From NCBI GenBank assembly GCA_965267555.1, contig OZ254083.1, forward strand, positions 1,612,001 through 1,676,000: 64,000 nucleotides of DNA, given 5' to 3'. Source of the stretch: CCMP332 sp965267555. GTDB taxonomy: Bacteria > Bacteroidota > Bacteroidia > Cytophagales > CCMP332. Below the pieces are notes generated by a model that saw only the letters and a program-made list of their open reading frames with translations, searched no databases and was not told the origin of the DNA. Numbering within the stretch: position 1 is the stretch's first letter; each line of letters opens with the position of its first letter. Position numbers and translations under genes: made by a program. Shown in pieces: positions 26,525-36,800 of this stretch.

Positions 26525-27183
26525 CAATAATTGACCATTAAATTTTGTGCTATTTGAGCTGAAATAATTATTGGACTGTGATTATTGATGCTGACTTCAT
26601 AGGAATTGTCAAATTCCACGATCTCAATGACTTTAACTTTTGCACCAAGTTTAATGTGAATCTTGTCGAGATATTTAAGAAAGACACTTGATGTTTCTCC
26701 TAAACCCACTACAGAAGCCATTTCTCCGGGCTTAAGTTCTGACAAGGGAAATTTTTGAAGTTCAGGGAATTTACCGGAATCGTTGGGAATGGGATCGCCA
26801 TGCGGGTCAAATTTTGGTTGGCCTAAAAACTCATCCAGTCTTTTTATCAAAAGGGGAGAGCGGATGTGTTCCAACTGCTCAGCGACCTCGTGGACTTCAT
26901 CCCAATTGAATTTCAACTTATCGACTAAAAACACTTCCCATAGCCGATGTTTTCGAATTACTCTTATAGCCGCTTCCTGCCCATCTGTATTTATTTTTAC
27001 ACCCTGGTATTTTTTGTAATTGATAAGCTTTTTGTTGGAAAGTTTTCTCAGCATATCGCTTACAGATGCCGGTTTGGTGTCCATGACATCTGCTATGGCA
27101 TTGGTGCTCACAGCCTGATGGCCCTGCTGGGATAAATGAAAAATGGCCTTGAGGTAATTTTCTTCTGTAAGACTGAGTTTCAT
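26524..27183 (-). CDS. mntR: DtxR/MntR-family metal-dependent repressor
   Basis: A 219-residue iron/manganese-dependent repressor. The N-terminal winged helix (SLTEENYLKAIFHLSQ... VSTNAIADVMDTKPASVSDMLRKLS) is followed by the metal-binding dimer domain (HRLWEVFLVDKL..., EVAEQLEHI) and a C-terminal FeoA/SH3-like domain from about residue 148. It heads the binding-protein/ATPase operon. Two related inverted repeats built on TTTAGACAA lie 9 and about 95 bases upstream, suggesting autoregulation of the operon. Whether it senses manganese, iron or zinc cannot be told. Confidence 0.9.
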   Translation of the reverse strand: MKLSLTEENYLKAIFHLSQQGHQAVSTNAIADVMDTKPASVSDMLRKLSNKKLINYKKYQGVKINTDGQEAAIRVIRKHRLWEVFLVDKLKFNWDEVHEVAEQLEHIRSPLLIKRLDEFLGQPKFDPHGDPIPNDSGKFPELQKFPLSELKPGEMASVVGLGETSSVFLKYLDKIHIKLGAKVKVIEIVEFDNSYEVSINNHSPIIISAQIAQNLMVNY

Positions 27184-27191
27184 ATTTAAAA

Positions 27192-27207
27192 TTTAGACAA
27201 ATCTAAA
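27192..27207. promoter_or_regulatory. Proximal putative MntR/TroR-type operator
   Basis: TTTAGACAAATCTAAA is an inverted repeat with perfect six-base arms, nine bases upstream of the repressor ATG. Its length and centre fit DtxR-superfamily operators, and the same core recurs at 27278. Confidence 0.6.
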
Positions 27208-27277
27208 AATTAAAATTTAAAATATAAATTATTTATTTAATTTATAAAACATTGTAAAACAGATAGATAGTAGAATA

Positions 27278-27294
27278 TTTAAGACTTGTCTAAA
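27278..27294. promoter_or_regulatory. Distal putative MntR/TroR-type operator
   Basis: TTTAAGACTTGTCTAAA has AGAC/GTCT arms; its reverse complement shares TTTAGACAA and TCT with the proximal site. It overlaps the last codons of the glycosyltransferase gene, so coding coincidence is possible. Confidence 0.45.
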
Positions 27295-28382
27295 AATGTA
27301 TTCAAAAAATTTAACTTGATCTTTTCACTGTTCCAAAGGGCCGACTCATCTACAAAATCAGAATGAATTTTTGACTTAATGATATCTAGGGTTGATTCGT
27401 TCGGATCCAATTCAAAATTAAAATGGATAATTGGTGCATTGGGATTACAATTGCTTTTCCAATATTGATTTTCACTAATGATCATTGGAATTCCATTGGC
27501 AAGAGCATCAAATAATTTTGTGGGAAACTTGTTTTGATTTTGTACACTGACTTTATAAGGTGCAAGAAGGACATCTGAATTTCTATAGGCCTGAATTATC
27601 TCAGTTTGATCAACCGGTTTGTTTTTTATAATTCCCTTTAACCAGGGAAGGGTAATTTTTTTTAGCCTGGCATAGACAGTTTCTTTTGTCGCGTGTACAC
27701 AAAGATTTAACTCGGCTTTTTGTCCCAGTTCAATAATGGCTTGCACAAAATTGATTGCTTTAAATATTCCTGTGCTATCATGTGCTGTACCTGTAAAAGC
27801 AAATTGAATGACACTTGGATCAAATGGTTTTCTGATAATTTTATCACCCTGATATTTATTCTCTAAAACCGTAAAATTTGGACTAATAAAAGAGAGCTCT
27901 TCCAAATAACATTTTTCGGCAAGAAAGTAATGGTCAATATGTTTTGCTGCTTTAAACTCTATATTTCTGATATATGATGCCAAAAGGCGATTCAGCGGAA
28001 AAGGATATATACCAAGGCTGCTCACATTTAAACTGTGATTTTCACGTATATCATAAATAAGAAAACAGGAATTATTCCTTTTATATTTTAAAGCCGGAAC
28101 TAAAAGCTCAAAGGTATTGATGATTAATATTTGCGGGTTTAATGTATTGAGTAGTGCTAAGAATTTTTTACCTGATTGAAATCGATCCAAACTTAAGCGC
28201 TTAAAATTAAATATTGGATGAAATGTAATTTTATGGTCGTTCGTTAAATTATCAGGGTTAAAACCGGCAATATGTATTTCGAGATTTGGAAATTCTGCTA
28301 AAGATAAACCCAACTTTTTGTACATTCGCGGCTCATTAACCGGCTTTAAAACAGAAGCAATAAGGACTTTCTTTTTATCCAT
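27279..28382 (-). CDS. Glycosyltransferase, family 1/4-like
   Basis: A 367-residue GT-B type transferase. It begins KKVLIASVLKPVNEPRMYKKLGLSL and the C-terminal half has FAFTGTAHDSTGIFKA and the nucleotide-sugar region FPTKLFDALANGIPMIISEN, similar to GT4 enzymes. It lacks membrane segments. It is alone here, apart from the polysaccharide locus at 53-64 kb, and its donor and acceptor are unknown. The start is 14 bases from that of the divergent dapD. Confidence 0.82.
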   Translation of the reverse strand: MDKKKVLIASVLKPVNEPRMYKKLGLSLAEFPNLEIHIAGFNPDNLTNDHKITFHPIFNFKRLSLDRFQSGKKFLALLNTLNPQILIINTFELLVPALKYKRNNSCFLIYDIRENHSLNVSSLGIYPFPLNRLLASYIRNIEFKAAKHIDHYFLAEKCYLEELSFISPNFTVLENKYQGDKIIRKPFDPSVIQFAFTGTAHDSTGIFKAINFVQAIIELGQKAELNLCVHATKETVYARLKKITLPWLKGIIKNKPVDQTEIIQAYRNSDVLLAPYKVSVQNQNKFPTKLFDALANGIPMIISENQYWKSNCNPNAPIIHFNFELDPNESTLDIIKSKIHSDFVDESALWNSEKIKLNFLNTFLDKS

Positions 28383-28396
28383 TGAATCGGCAAATT

Positions 28397-29209
28397 ATGG
28401 AATTACGAAAACTAATAGAAACCGCCTGGGACAACAAAGAACTTCTCAAAGAGGCAAAAACCATTGAGGGCATTGAAAAGGCTATTGAAATGCTCGACAA
28501 AGGTGAAATACGTGTAGCAGAACCGGATGGTGATGACTGGAAGGTCAATGAATGGGTCAAAAAAGCGGTGATCCTGTATTTCCCCATACGCAAAATGGAA
28601 ACGCTTGAATCCGGAATATTTGAATTTCATGATAAAATTCCTTTAAAGAAAAATTTTGCTGATCTAGGCATCCGCGTGGTGCCTCATGCACTGGCTAGGT
28701 ACGGTGCTTATGTATCGAAAGGAGTCGTAATGATGCCTTCTTATGTAAATATTGGAGCATATGTGGATGAAGGAACGATGGTTGATACCTGGGCAACTGT
28801 AGGCAGTTGCGCGCAGATAGGTAAAGACGTACATCTGAGTGGAGGTGTTGGAATTGGAGGGGTTTTAGAACCACTTCAGGCTTCGCCGGTTATAATTGAG
28901 GATGGCGCTTTTATTGGTTCCAGGTGTATTGTGGTAGAAGGTGTTCGCATCGGGAAGGAAGCAGTATTGGGTGCCAATGTAACCTTAACTAAAAGCTCTA
29001 AAATTATTGATGTTACTGGGTCGACCCCTAAAATATATAAGGGAATTGTTCCGCCACGATCTGTGGTCATTCCGGGTTCTACCGTTAAAAAGTTTCCTGC
29101 AGGGGAATTTAATGTACCGGCGGCTTTAATAATTGGTAAACGAAATGCCGGCACCGATCTAAAAACATCTTTAAATCAAGCTTTAAGAGAAAACGATATC
29201 GCTGTATGA
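28397..29209 (+). CDS. dapD: 2,3,4,5-tetrahydropyridine-2,6-dicarboxylate N-succinyltransferase
   Basis: A 270-residue DapD of the succinylase branch of lysine and diaminopimelate synthesis, supplying peptidoglycan. The helical N-terminal domain is followed by left-handed beta-helix hexapeptide turns (VNIGAYVDEGTMVDTWATVG, CAQIGKDVHLSGGVGIGGV). The ATG at 28397 is preferred to the TTG at 28382, which would overlap the divergent gene's start. Its stop overlaps the start of the thioesterase gene as ATGA. Confidence 0.95.
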   Translation: MELRKLIETAWDNKELLKEAKTIEGIEKAIEMLDKGEIRVAEPDGDDWKVNEWVKKAVILYFPIRKMETLESGIFEFHDKIPLKKNFADLGIRVVPHALARYGAYVSKGVVMMPSYVNIGAYVDEGTMVDTWATVGSCAQIGKDVHLSGGVGIGGVLEPLQASPVIIEDGAFIGSRCIVVEGVRIGKEAVLGANVTLTKSSKIIDVTGSTPKIYKGIVPPRSVVIPGSTVKKFPAGEFNVPAALIIGKRNAGTDLKTSLNQALRENDIAV

Positions 29210-29604
29210 TGACTTTAATAACATCAAAAATTGCAATGGCCAAGGACCTAGGTATGCATGGCAATTTATTTGGAGGTAATATGCTATCATGGATCGATGA
29301 AGCAGCCGCAACTCTCGCTTCAAGGATCGTGCAAACGGCCAGTCTTGTGACCTTAAAAATGGAAGAAGTGGTTTTTAAGAAAGCTGTTAAGCAGGGTTTT
29401 CAGATTTTAATTTATGGCGAAGTACATAAAATCGGTAGCACCTCAATTACCCTTTCGATTGAAGCGCGCAAGCATAACGTTTATTCGGGAGAAGAAGATG
29501 TTGTTTGTTCTACTAAAATAACCTTTGTCAAAATTGATGAACACGGTTCACCAATTCCAATCTCACCTCATATTCGAAAAAAATGGGAAAATGGAGAAAT
29601 TTAG
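29206..29604 (+). CDS. Hotdog-fold acyl-CoA thioesterase
   Basis: A 132-residue YciA/BFIT-type acyl-CoA hydrolase. GNLFGGNMLSWIDEAAATLASR is the classical G-x-x-(F/G)GG-x-(L/M)-x-W-x-D helix with the active-site Asp, and the SLVTLKMEEVVFKK strand follows. A tandem ATG leaves the exact start uncertain by one codon. It is coupled to dapD, but a functional link to lysine synthesis is unlikely; it faces the hydroxyacyl-CoA dehydrogenase gene two bases away. Confidence 0.9.
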   Translation: MMTLITSKIAMAKDLGMHGNLFGGNMLSWIDEAAATLASRIVQTASLVTLKMEEVVFKKAVKQGFQILIYGEVHKIGSTSITLSIEARKHNVYSGEEDVVCSTKITFVKIDEHGSPIPISPHIRKKWENGEI

Positions 29605-29606
29605 GA

Positions 29607-30497
29607 TTATTTAAAATTTGCGGCAGGTATCAATTCTTTACCACCCTTTGAATAATCGTAAAAACCAGCTCCCGATTTAACTCCTAGATTACCGGATTGT
29701 ACCATATTGACCAGTAAAGGGCAAGGTGCGTACTTTGGATTACCCAATCCTTCGTGCAATACGCGTAAAATAGAAAGACAAACATCCAATCCTATAAAAT
29801 CAGCTAGTTGCAAAGGCCCCATGGGGTGTGCCATGCCCAGTTTCATAACGGTATCGATTTCCTGAACTCCGGCAACGCCTTCAAACAGCGTAATTATCGC
29901 CTCGTTAATCATAGGCATCAAAATTCGGTTTGCTACAAATCCAGGATAATCGTTGACCTCTACGGGTACCTTTTTTAAATTTTTTGAAAGCTCAAAAACC
30001 GTATTACAAACCTGGTCGGAAGTAGAATAACCTCTGATCACCTCTACGAGCTTCATGACCGGTACCGGATTCATAAAGTGCATTCCGATCACCTTATCGG
30101 GTTTTGAGGTTACACTTGCAATTTTAGTGATGGAAATTGATGATGTATTGGAAGCCAGTATGCAATCCTTTTTTGTGTTTTCATCGAGGGTCTTGAAGAT
30201 TTTTAACTTCAAATCCACATTCTCTGTGGCTGCTTCTACCACAAGCTCAGCATCAACAACACCTGAAGGCAAATCTGTGTTTGTTTGAACTCTGGCCAGG
30301 ATACTGTTTTTGTCCTTTTCAGTAATCAGCTCCTTTTTTATTTGGCGGTCGAGATTTTTATTTATAGTGGCAATGCCTTTGTCCAGTGAATCCTGGCTAA
30401 TGTCAATCAAATTGACATCGAAGCCGTTTTGAGCAAAAACATGTGCAATCCCGTTTCCCATGGTGCCTGCTCCAATTACTGCGATTTTCTTCATCAT
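29607..30497 (-). CDS. 3-hydroxybutyryl-CoA (3-hydroxyacyl-CoA) dehydrogenase
   Basis: A 296-residue NAD-dependent dehydrogenase of fatty-acid or butanoate metabolism. The N-terminal Rossmann motif is GAGTMGNGIAHVFAQNG, the catalytic histidine is in MHFMNPVPVMKLVEVI, and the C-terminal dimerisation domain carries DYPGFVANRILMPMINEA and MGPLQLADFIGLDV. Its length fits the single-function Hbd/PaaH form. It runs convergently with the thioesterase. Confidence 0.95.
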   Translation of the reverse strand: MMKKIAVIGAGTMGNGIAHVFAQNGFDVNLIDISQDSLDKGIATINKNLDRQIKKELITEKDKNSILARVQTNTDLPSGVVDAELVVEAATENVDLKLKIFKTLDENTKKDCILASNTSSISITKIASVTSKPDKVIGMHFMNPVPVMKLVEVIRGYSTSDQVCNTVFELSKNLKKVPVEVNDYPGFVANRILMPMINEAIITLFEGVAGVQEIDTVMKLGMAHPMGPLQLADFIGLDVCLSILRVLHEGLGNPKYAPCPLLVNMVQSGNLGVKSGAGFYDYSKGGKELIPAANFK

Positions 30498-30654
30498 ATT
30501 GCGTTTTGGTCACGCAAATTTAATGCTAAGAAATGCTTATCCAAATAATTTAATATTCACTTACTTTTTGATTTTTTATTGTATTAAGTAATAAAAAAGA
30601 CGAATAATAAATCTAAAATTGCTTTAATTGGTTATAAATTGAAAAAACAAGACT

Positions 30655-31578
30655 ATGAAAACAAAAATACTCTTACTCTTAACCTTAATTTCAATTGAGT
30701 TTACTTTGGCTCAAACCGTGACATTGAATCCCGACAAAGACAATACCTTGTATGAATCTGCTTCCGGGGATGTTAGCAATGGCGCGGGAGATTATTTATT
30801 TTTTGGACAAACCAATCAGGGCGATTTAAGAAGAGCTTTAATTTCTTTTGATGTCGCATCGGCACTTCAGCCGGGAGATAGTGTTACTAATGTATTACTT
30901 CGATTTGAAGTGAGTAAAGTACCAAACAATACAAGCAGGACTACAAACATTCACGCACTGACTGCCAGCTGGGGTGAAGGAAGCAGTAATGCTGGAGGAC
31001 AGGAAGGCACAGGAACTGCCGCAACTACAGGTGACGCTACCTGGACCATGGCCTTTTTTGGTGGTACCAATCCTGTTCCATGGGCAAATGCAGGTGGAGA
31101 TTTTAACCCTACGGCATCCGGAAGCGTCGACGTAACGGGTACAGGGGCTTACAGTGCTTCAAGTGCACAAATGATTGCAGATGTACAAGACTGGTTAAAT
31201 AATCCCTCCAATAATAACGGTTGGATTTTGATAGGAGAAGAAGGGACGAATGCCAGTGCAAAACGCATCAATTCAAGGGAAAACTCTTCTAACTCCCTCT
31301 CATTGCAAATTGATTTTTTAAGACCTGTAGCGCTTAAGTCTAAATCTGACTTGGATCAAGCTGTATCTGTATTTCCAAATCCGGTGAGTTCAACTTTTGA
31401 GATTAAGTCCAATGCTGAAATTAATACGATAGAAGTTCTGGATTTAAGTGGAAAAAGAAGAAAGGTTATAAGTCCAAATACAAAGCTTTTTGACATTTCA
31501 GATTTGGATAGGGGAATATATTTACTCAAAATGCAAATAGGAGATACCTCCGTAACGCAAAAGCTGATTAAGAATTAA
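30655..31578 (+). CDS. Secreted DNRLRE-domain protein with type IX sorting signal
   Basis: A 307-residue secreted protein. A signal peptide (ending LAQ) is followed by a DNRLRE-type beta-sandwich (TLNPDKDNTLYE ... RRALISFDVASAL, then ADVQDWLNNPSNNNGWILIGEE), and the last 75 residues are a T9SS type A C-terminal domain (VFPNPVSSTFEIKS ... DLDRGIYLLKMQIGD). So it should cross the outer membrane and be attached or released. DNRLRE modules often accompany carbohydrate-binding proteins, but no enzyme is fused here. A terminator follows. Confidence 0.88.
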   Translation: MKTKILLLLTLISIEFTLAQTVTLNPDKDNTLYESASGDVSNGAGDYLFFGQTNQGDLRRALISFDVASALQPGDSVTNVLLRFEVSKVPNNTSRTTNIHALTASWGEGSSNAGGQEGTGTAATTGDATWTMAFFGGTNPVPWANAGGDFNPTASGSVDVTGTGAYSASSAQMIADVQDWLNNPSNNNGWILIGEEGTNASAKRINSRENSSNSLSLQIDFLRPVALKSKSDLDQAVSVFPNPVSSTFEIKSNAEINTIEVLDLSGKRRKVISPNTKLFDISDLDRGIYLLKMQIGDTSVTQKLIKN

Positions 31579-31600
31579 AAAGCTTTCAACAGCATAATAG

Positions 31601-31628
31601 ACCCGATTCGCAAGATTCGGGTTTTTTT
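31601..31628 (+). terminator. Intrinsic terminator after the DNRLRE gene
   Basis: ACCCGATTC pairs with GATTCGGGT (one mismatch) around GCAA, followed by seven Ts. It overlaps the last bases of the convergent transporter gene. Confidence 0.75.
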
Positions 31629-33849
31629 ATACAATTTGTTTTTGGGTATTGGTATTAACAAAGAGCACGTCTCCAATAGAATCGTAACCTTTAAAAACTT
31701 CTTCCGCTTCGTGTTTTACCATTTCTGTGCGAATTCCCAAAATAGTTAAATCGGCTTCAGCAGATTTTTCATTGACAATATTTTTTATCTCGATTTCTTC
31801 TGTTTTAGGAATGACTTCAATATTATTTGGAGAAATAGGCAATCTACCTGTTTTGATCAATTCCATGATCTTATTCCTTTGATTGACCAGATCTTCTTTT
31901 GGATAAATAGCAAAAATTTTAATATCTCCCTTATGCCAATCGGGGTGACCTAAGATGATATAGGATAGTAAAATCATCAGACTGGCATTTTCAAAATCCT
32001 TTTGAGTGAGCCAAATGTGGATCTGTTTTCTAAATCCAAAATTTCTGTCCGAACTACCAAGAATCATAACATCAAAATTGGTCGATTTTGTCAATTGAAA
32101 ATTGTCGACAATGTCACTCAGGTTATCTGGTTGATGTTTTGAAAACTCAAAGAGTATCATGTTATTTTCCTTACCGGAAATTCCCGGCAGTTGAATCACC
32201 TGGGCCACTGCAGAAGTATAGCTTGGACTGATCATCGTATCCAGATAGATATTGGTCTTATTGGCCTCTGCCATTTTAATGAGTTTATTCAATGACTCTC
32301 TGGCTTTAATATGGGTGTCTTTGGACAGATAACCATCTATGCGATGAATATAGGTTCCAAAACCAAATTTGTAGGATATCCAACCAAGCAATTCAAAAGC
32401 GCCAAATCGTTTGAATGAGTCTTCCGAAATACAGACCACTGATGGTCTCCAGGTATCTGCATCGGGATCTTTATGGGCCTTTTGCAGGAAAACCTGAAGT
32501 TGGCGCGCCAATTGAAAAATGACCGATTGAAATATTCTGTTTAAGCCTTCTTTTTGACTTCTGGTATTTGATATTCCAAGATATGTAAGGACCATTATGG
32601 CTAAAGATATTGTGGCATAGGTAGCGTTCATTTGAAACATCAGGAAAATACATAAAATGGCTCCTACCAATGATAAAAACCACTTCGACCTAAAAGAGGG
32701 GCGGTAGGAGGGGTCGCCCGCAAAATGCTCCAAAAATGAAATGGTGCATATCGCACCGTAGGTCACCATAAAAAACATGGAAATAATTTCTGCAACAAAG
32801 TTGACATCACCGATCATTACAAAAAAGAAAGCGATGATCGACGTTACGATCGCTGCATTTCGCGGTTCTTTACTTTGTGCTACAAATTTTGATAACCAGA
32901 TATTGGCATCCGTCGAAGGGAAAATTCTATCAGAAGCAAGGGCCTGTAATGTTCTGGGTGCTACCATAATCGAACCCAGTGCGGATGAAATAGTGGCCGC
33001 TGCAAGCCCAATTGGTATGATAGGCCCCCAGATGGCAATGTCGCTCATAATTAATTGATTCTGATCGAGTTCATCGGGTGATGCAGATATGTAAAGTTTT
33101 ATGGCGATAAAGAAATACATTATCATTCCAAAAATTGTGGCATAGAGCGTTCCTCTGGGAATTGATTTTTTGGGATCTTTTAAATCTCCCGAAAGTCCTA
33201 CCCCGGCAGTCATACCTGTAAATGCAGGGAAACAGATTGCAAATACAAAAAAGAAATTATCGGGATTGGAAACCGTTTGCATCATGTCCATTTCTGTGAA
33301 ATCAACCGAACCGGCAGTTTTTCCTCCCATAAAAAACATGACCAGTGAAGCTGCCAGAATTGTAACGACAACATAGAGCGCTTTTACACCGAGATCTGCA
33401 CCTTTAATAAGTATAAGTGATATTAAAAGAAGTAAAAAAGGAATGCTTACTATTCTGTAATCAAAAATATAAATGGCATATTCCTGTAATAAATAATGAA
33501 ATACAGGTTCAAATGCCTGGGAAAAAGCGATGATGTAGAATGCTACACTAATTGCCTGTGACAAGTAAAGGGCAATTCCTATCGCAGCACCAATGGTGAT
33601 CCCAAATGACCTGGAAATGATATAATATTCTCCGCCACCTTCAACTTTCTGATTGGTAGCTATTTCTGCAATGGCCATTGCCGTTGGTATGGTTACTAAG
33701 TGACCAATTATTATAATGGCGAAGGTGCCGTATAAGCCTACGTTTCCAACCGCATACCCAAACCTGAGAAACATAATTGCTCCGAGGATGGTAGAAACAG
33801 CCGTAAGAAATACAGGTGCTGTCCCAAAACCTTTTTTAGTTCGACTCAT
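31627..33849 (-). CDS. SLC12-type cation-chloride cotransporter / APC-superfamily permease
   Basis: A 740-residue membrane transporter. About twelve transmembrane segments fill the first 430 residues, starting FLTAVSTILGAIMFLRFGYAVG and including FPAFTGMTAGVGLSGDLKDPKKSIPRGT, the signature shared with eukaryotic Na-K-Cl cotransporters. A soluble C-terminal domain of about 300 residues has the regulatory USP-like layout seen in SLC12 proteins. Ion specificity is not readable. It is followed downstream by nothing on its strand and sits eight bases after the smc stop, with smc upstream. Confidence 0.87.
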   Translation of the reverse strand: MSRTKKGFGTAPVFLTAVSTILGAIMFLRFGYAVGNVGLYGTFAIIIIGHLVTIPTAMAIAEIATNQKVEGGGEYYIISRSFGITIGAAIGIALYLSQAISVAFYIIAFSQAFEPVFHYLLQEYAIYIFDYRIVSIPFLLLLISLILIKGADLGVKALYVVVTILAASLVMFFMGGKTAGSVDFTEMDMMQTVSNPDNFFFVFAICFPAFTGMTAGVGLSGDLKDPKKSIPRGTLYATIFGMIMYFFIAIKLYISASPDELDQNQLIMSDIAIWGPIIPIGLAAATISSALGSIMVAPRTLQALASDRIFPSTDANIWLSKFVAQSKEPRNAAIVTSIIAFFFVMIGDVNFVAEIISMFFMVTYGAICTISFLEHFAGDPSYRPSFRSKWFLSLVGAILCIFLMFQMNATYATISLAIMVLTYLGISNTRSQKEGLNRIFQSVIFQLARQLQVFLQKAHKDPDADTWRPSVVCISEDSFKRFGAFELLGWISYKFGFGTYIHRIDGYLSKDTHIKARESLNKLIKMAEANKTNIYLDTMISPSYTSAVAQVIQLPGISGKENNMILFEFSKHQPDNLSDIVDNFQLTKSTNFDVMILGSSDRNFGFRKQIHIWLTQKDFENASLMILLSYIILGHPDWHKGDIKIFAIYPKEDLVNQRNKIMELIKTGRLPISPNNIEVIPKTEEIEIKNIVNEKSAEADLTILGIRTEMVKHEAEEVFKGYDSIGDVLFVNTNTQKQIV

Positions 33850-33856
33850 AAAAAAT

Positions 33857-36800
33857 TTAGGTTAATTCTCTCAAGTCAACCGGAACGACTCTCGATACCC
33901 CATTTTCCACCATGGTAATTCCATAAATAATATCTGTACTTGCCATGGTTCTTTTATTGTGTGTGACGATTATAAATTGAGATTCATTTGAAAACTCCCG
34001 AACAATATTATTGAATTTATCAATATTCGCATCATCCAAAGGCGCATCTACCTCATCAAAAATACAAAATGGAGCCGGTTTTAATAGATAAATTGCAAAT
34101 AATAGGGAAGTGGCAGTAAGGGTCTTTTCTCCCCCGGACAATTGATTAATGGTGAGAGGGCGTTTTCCTTTAGGCTGTGCAAATATTTCTATATCGGAAT
34201 CCACCGGATCATCGGGATTGAGAAGTTTTAAATCACAGGAATCTTCCTGTGTAAAAAGAGTTCGAAATACTTTGTGAAAATTAACTCTGATGAGCTCAAA
34301 TGCTTTTTCAAAGGTTTCTCTTGCCACGAGGTCGATCTCCGAAATGGTATTTAAGAGCGATTCCTTTGCTTTAATTAAATCTTCTTTTTGTTCTATAATG
34401 AAATCGTAGCGGTTTTTAATCTCTTCATATGCTTCCAGTGCCATGGGGTTAATAGGACCTAAGCGCTCGAGACGATCTTTTATTTTTTGAACTTCGTTTA
34501 TTAAAGCTTCTTTTTCTTCTTCATCGATGCTTTTATTTCCATCGATTTTGGCTATATCTATTTCAATTTCAAATTCAACTGAAAGCCGCTCCTTGAGTGC
34601 GGTAATCTCCAGGTCTGTTTCATTTCTTTTTTCTTCAAGGTTGTGTATAAACGAATCGATCACCTCTTTTTTTCTTTGAAATTCCCTGACTTGTTTCTCA
34701 ATATCATCTATCAATGTTCGCAGGGCATAATAGGCTTTTTCTTTCTCATTAACTGTATTTTCCAGTGATTCCTTTTGATCGTATAGCTCTACGAGATCTG
34801 ACTCAGCTGCATCGGTTTTGCTGAGCAATACTTTTATCTCTTCCTTGGTTTTTTGAATATCACTTTGCGCTTTTTCAATTCTTTCCTTACTGCTATCAAA
34901 ATTGCCTTTTTTATAATCGATATCCTGGCTTAGCGACTTTTCTTTGTTTTGAAGCTGTATTAGAAAGATATTGGCATCATTATAAGCCTGAGCTGCTTCT
35001 GAGGAATTGACTTTTTCTTTTTCGAGTTCTTCGCTTGCGGATTTTAATTCCTGCTCTATATTAGCCAGTGCAATTCGACTTTTTTCGAGTTCTGGCCCTT
35101 GTTCAAGTTTCGAAGATTCAATCTCATTTATTTTGGTACGGATATCCTCTTTTTGTCCTGAACTCGAAACTATTAAATCTTCAAATTGCTCCTTTCTTGT
35201 TTTTAATGAAACCAGTTCTTGTTTGAGCTTATTTAAATAGTCCTGTTTTTCTTCAATTAAGTGGTTTTTATCAGCTTTTTTAAGCTCCTCAAGATCAAAT
35301 TGACGTTTTTTTAGTTTGACTTCGGTCTCTTGATCCTTTATTTGAAGTTTTTGAATTTCGTTTTTCAGTTTGATCAGGTTTTTTTCTCTGCCAATCCTTT
35401 TTCCTTCGAAAAGCCCTACAGATCCCCCCGACAAGCTAAACTTTCTTTTTACCGTCTTGCCATCTTTACTGATCCATACTACATCTTTATCAGATAAAAT
35501 ACTATCGTCAATATTTTCGACGATATAGACATTGTCGAGAAGGTATTGTACTAATTTTTTATACTGTACATCGTATTCTACCAATTCGGTAGCTGCAATG
35601 GCTGAGTTGAAGATTTTTGGTTTTTGAGATGCGTAATTGTCAAACTCAGATAGAATAAAGAAATTTGCTTTTCCCTTGCTGGCATCGCTTAACAAATGAA
35701 TGGCTTTTAAGGCTTCTTCCAGGTTGGCTACCACATAGTAATTAAGATAGGGTTCGAGGTAATTTTCAATTGCCAGTTTATGATTTTCATCGGTGGAGAT
35801 GATATCGGAAAGAAGTGGAGATTTCTTAGCCCAGTTACCTGATTTTTTAAGAAACTTTATAGCCTCAGGAAAACCCTCCAGGTTATCGACCAATGATTTT
35901 GTGAGTTTGTATTCATTTTCCCTGGAATCAATACTTCTGCGGATTTCAATGTGTTTGTTTCGAATCTTTTCAATATCATTTTCCGCAGCCTCAATTTGTT
36001 TAATGACTTTGGCTTCTTCATTTTTCAGTTCAGAAAGTTCCTTTTCTTTTTCTTTTATGGTGTTTTCCAGGATTCCGATCTTTTCTGAAAATATCTCAAT
36101 ATCTTTTTCTTTGGCTCCGCTGTCAGTATCGGCTCTTTCAATTTGTTGTTTTAGCGATTCGAGCTGAATTTCATTGATCTCAATAGACTTGGAAATTTGA
36201 TAATATGTCTGTTGAGCATCTGTTTTACTTTTTAGCAATTCATCAAATACGGCTTGCTTAGCCTCAGTAATTTCTTTTTGTTGAGTATGTATTTTTTGGA
36301 GCTCTTCTACTTTCAGGGTATTGGCTTTTACCTCCTCAGCGATTTCCAATAGCTCCTGTTCAAGACTTTTTATGCTAAATGTAGCCCTTTCATTGCTTTT
36401 TTTGTCCGAGTCTAATTGCTCATTTAGTCGCTCCAGGTTTGAATTGAGGTATTTTAGTCTTTCGTTTTTAACATTTTTTTCGCTCTCGTAATTCCGGATC
36501 TTATCAACATGCTCATTTAAGGATTTCTGAGCTTCTGATAGCTCTTTTTCTTTTGAAATGAGGTTTTTCTTCTCTTCTTCAATTTTTGAGTCCTGCTTCT
36601 GAATGTTAGTCTGTATTTCACCTCTTTGATCCTTTTCGGATTGTATTTGAGCTTTGTACTTGTCAAGTCTTAGCTTAAGAGAACTCATACTGATTTGGGC
36701 TAGCTCAATGCTCTTATTCTTGTAATCAGACTTTAATTCCTGATATTTCTGAGCTTGTTTGGCCTGTTTTTCCAGGCTTTTCATGTTTTTTTCAATTTCA

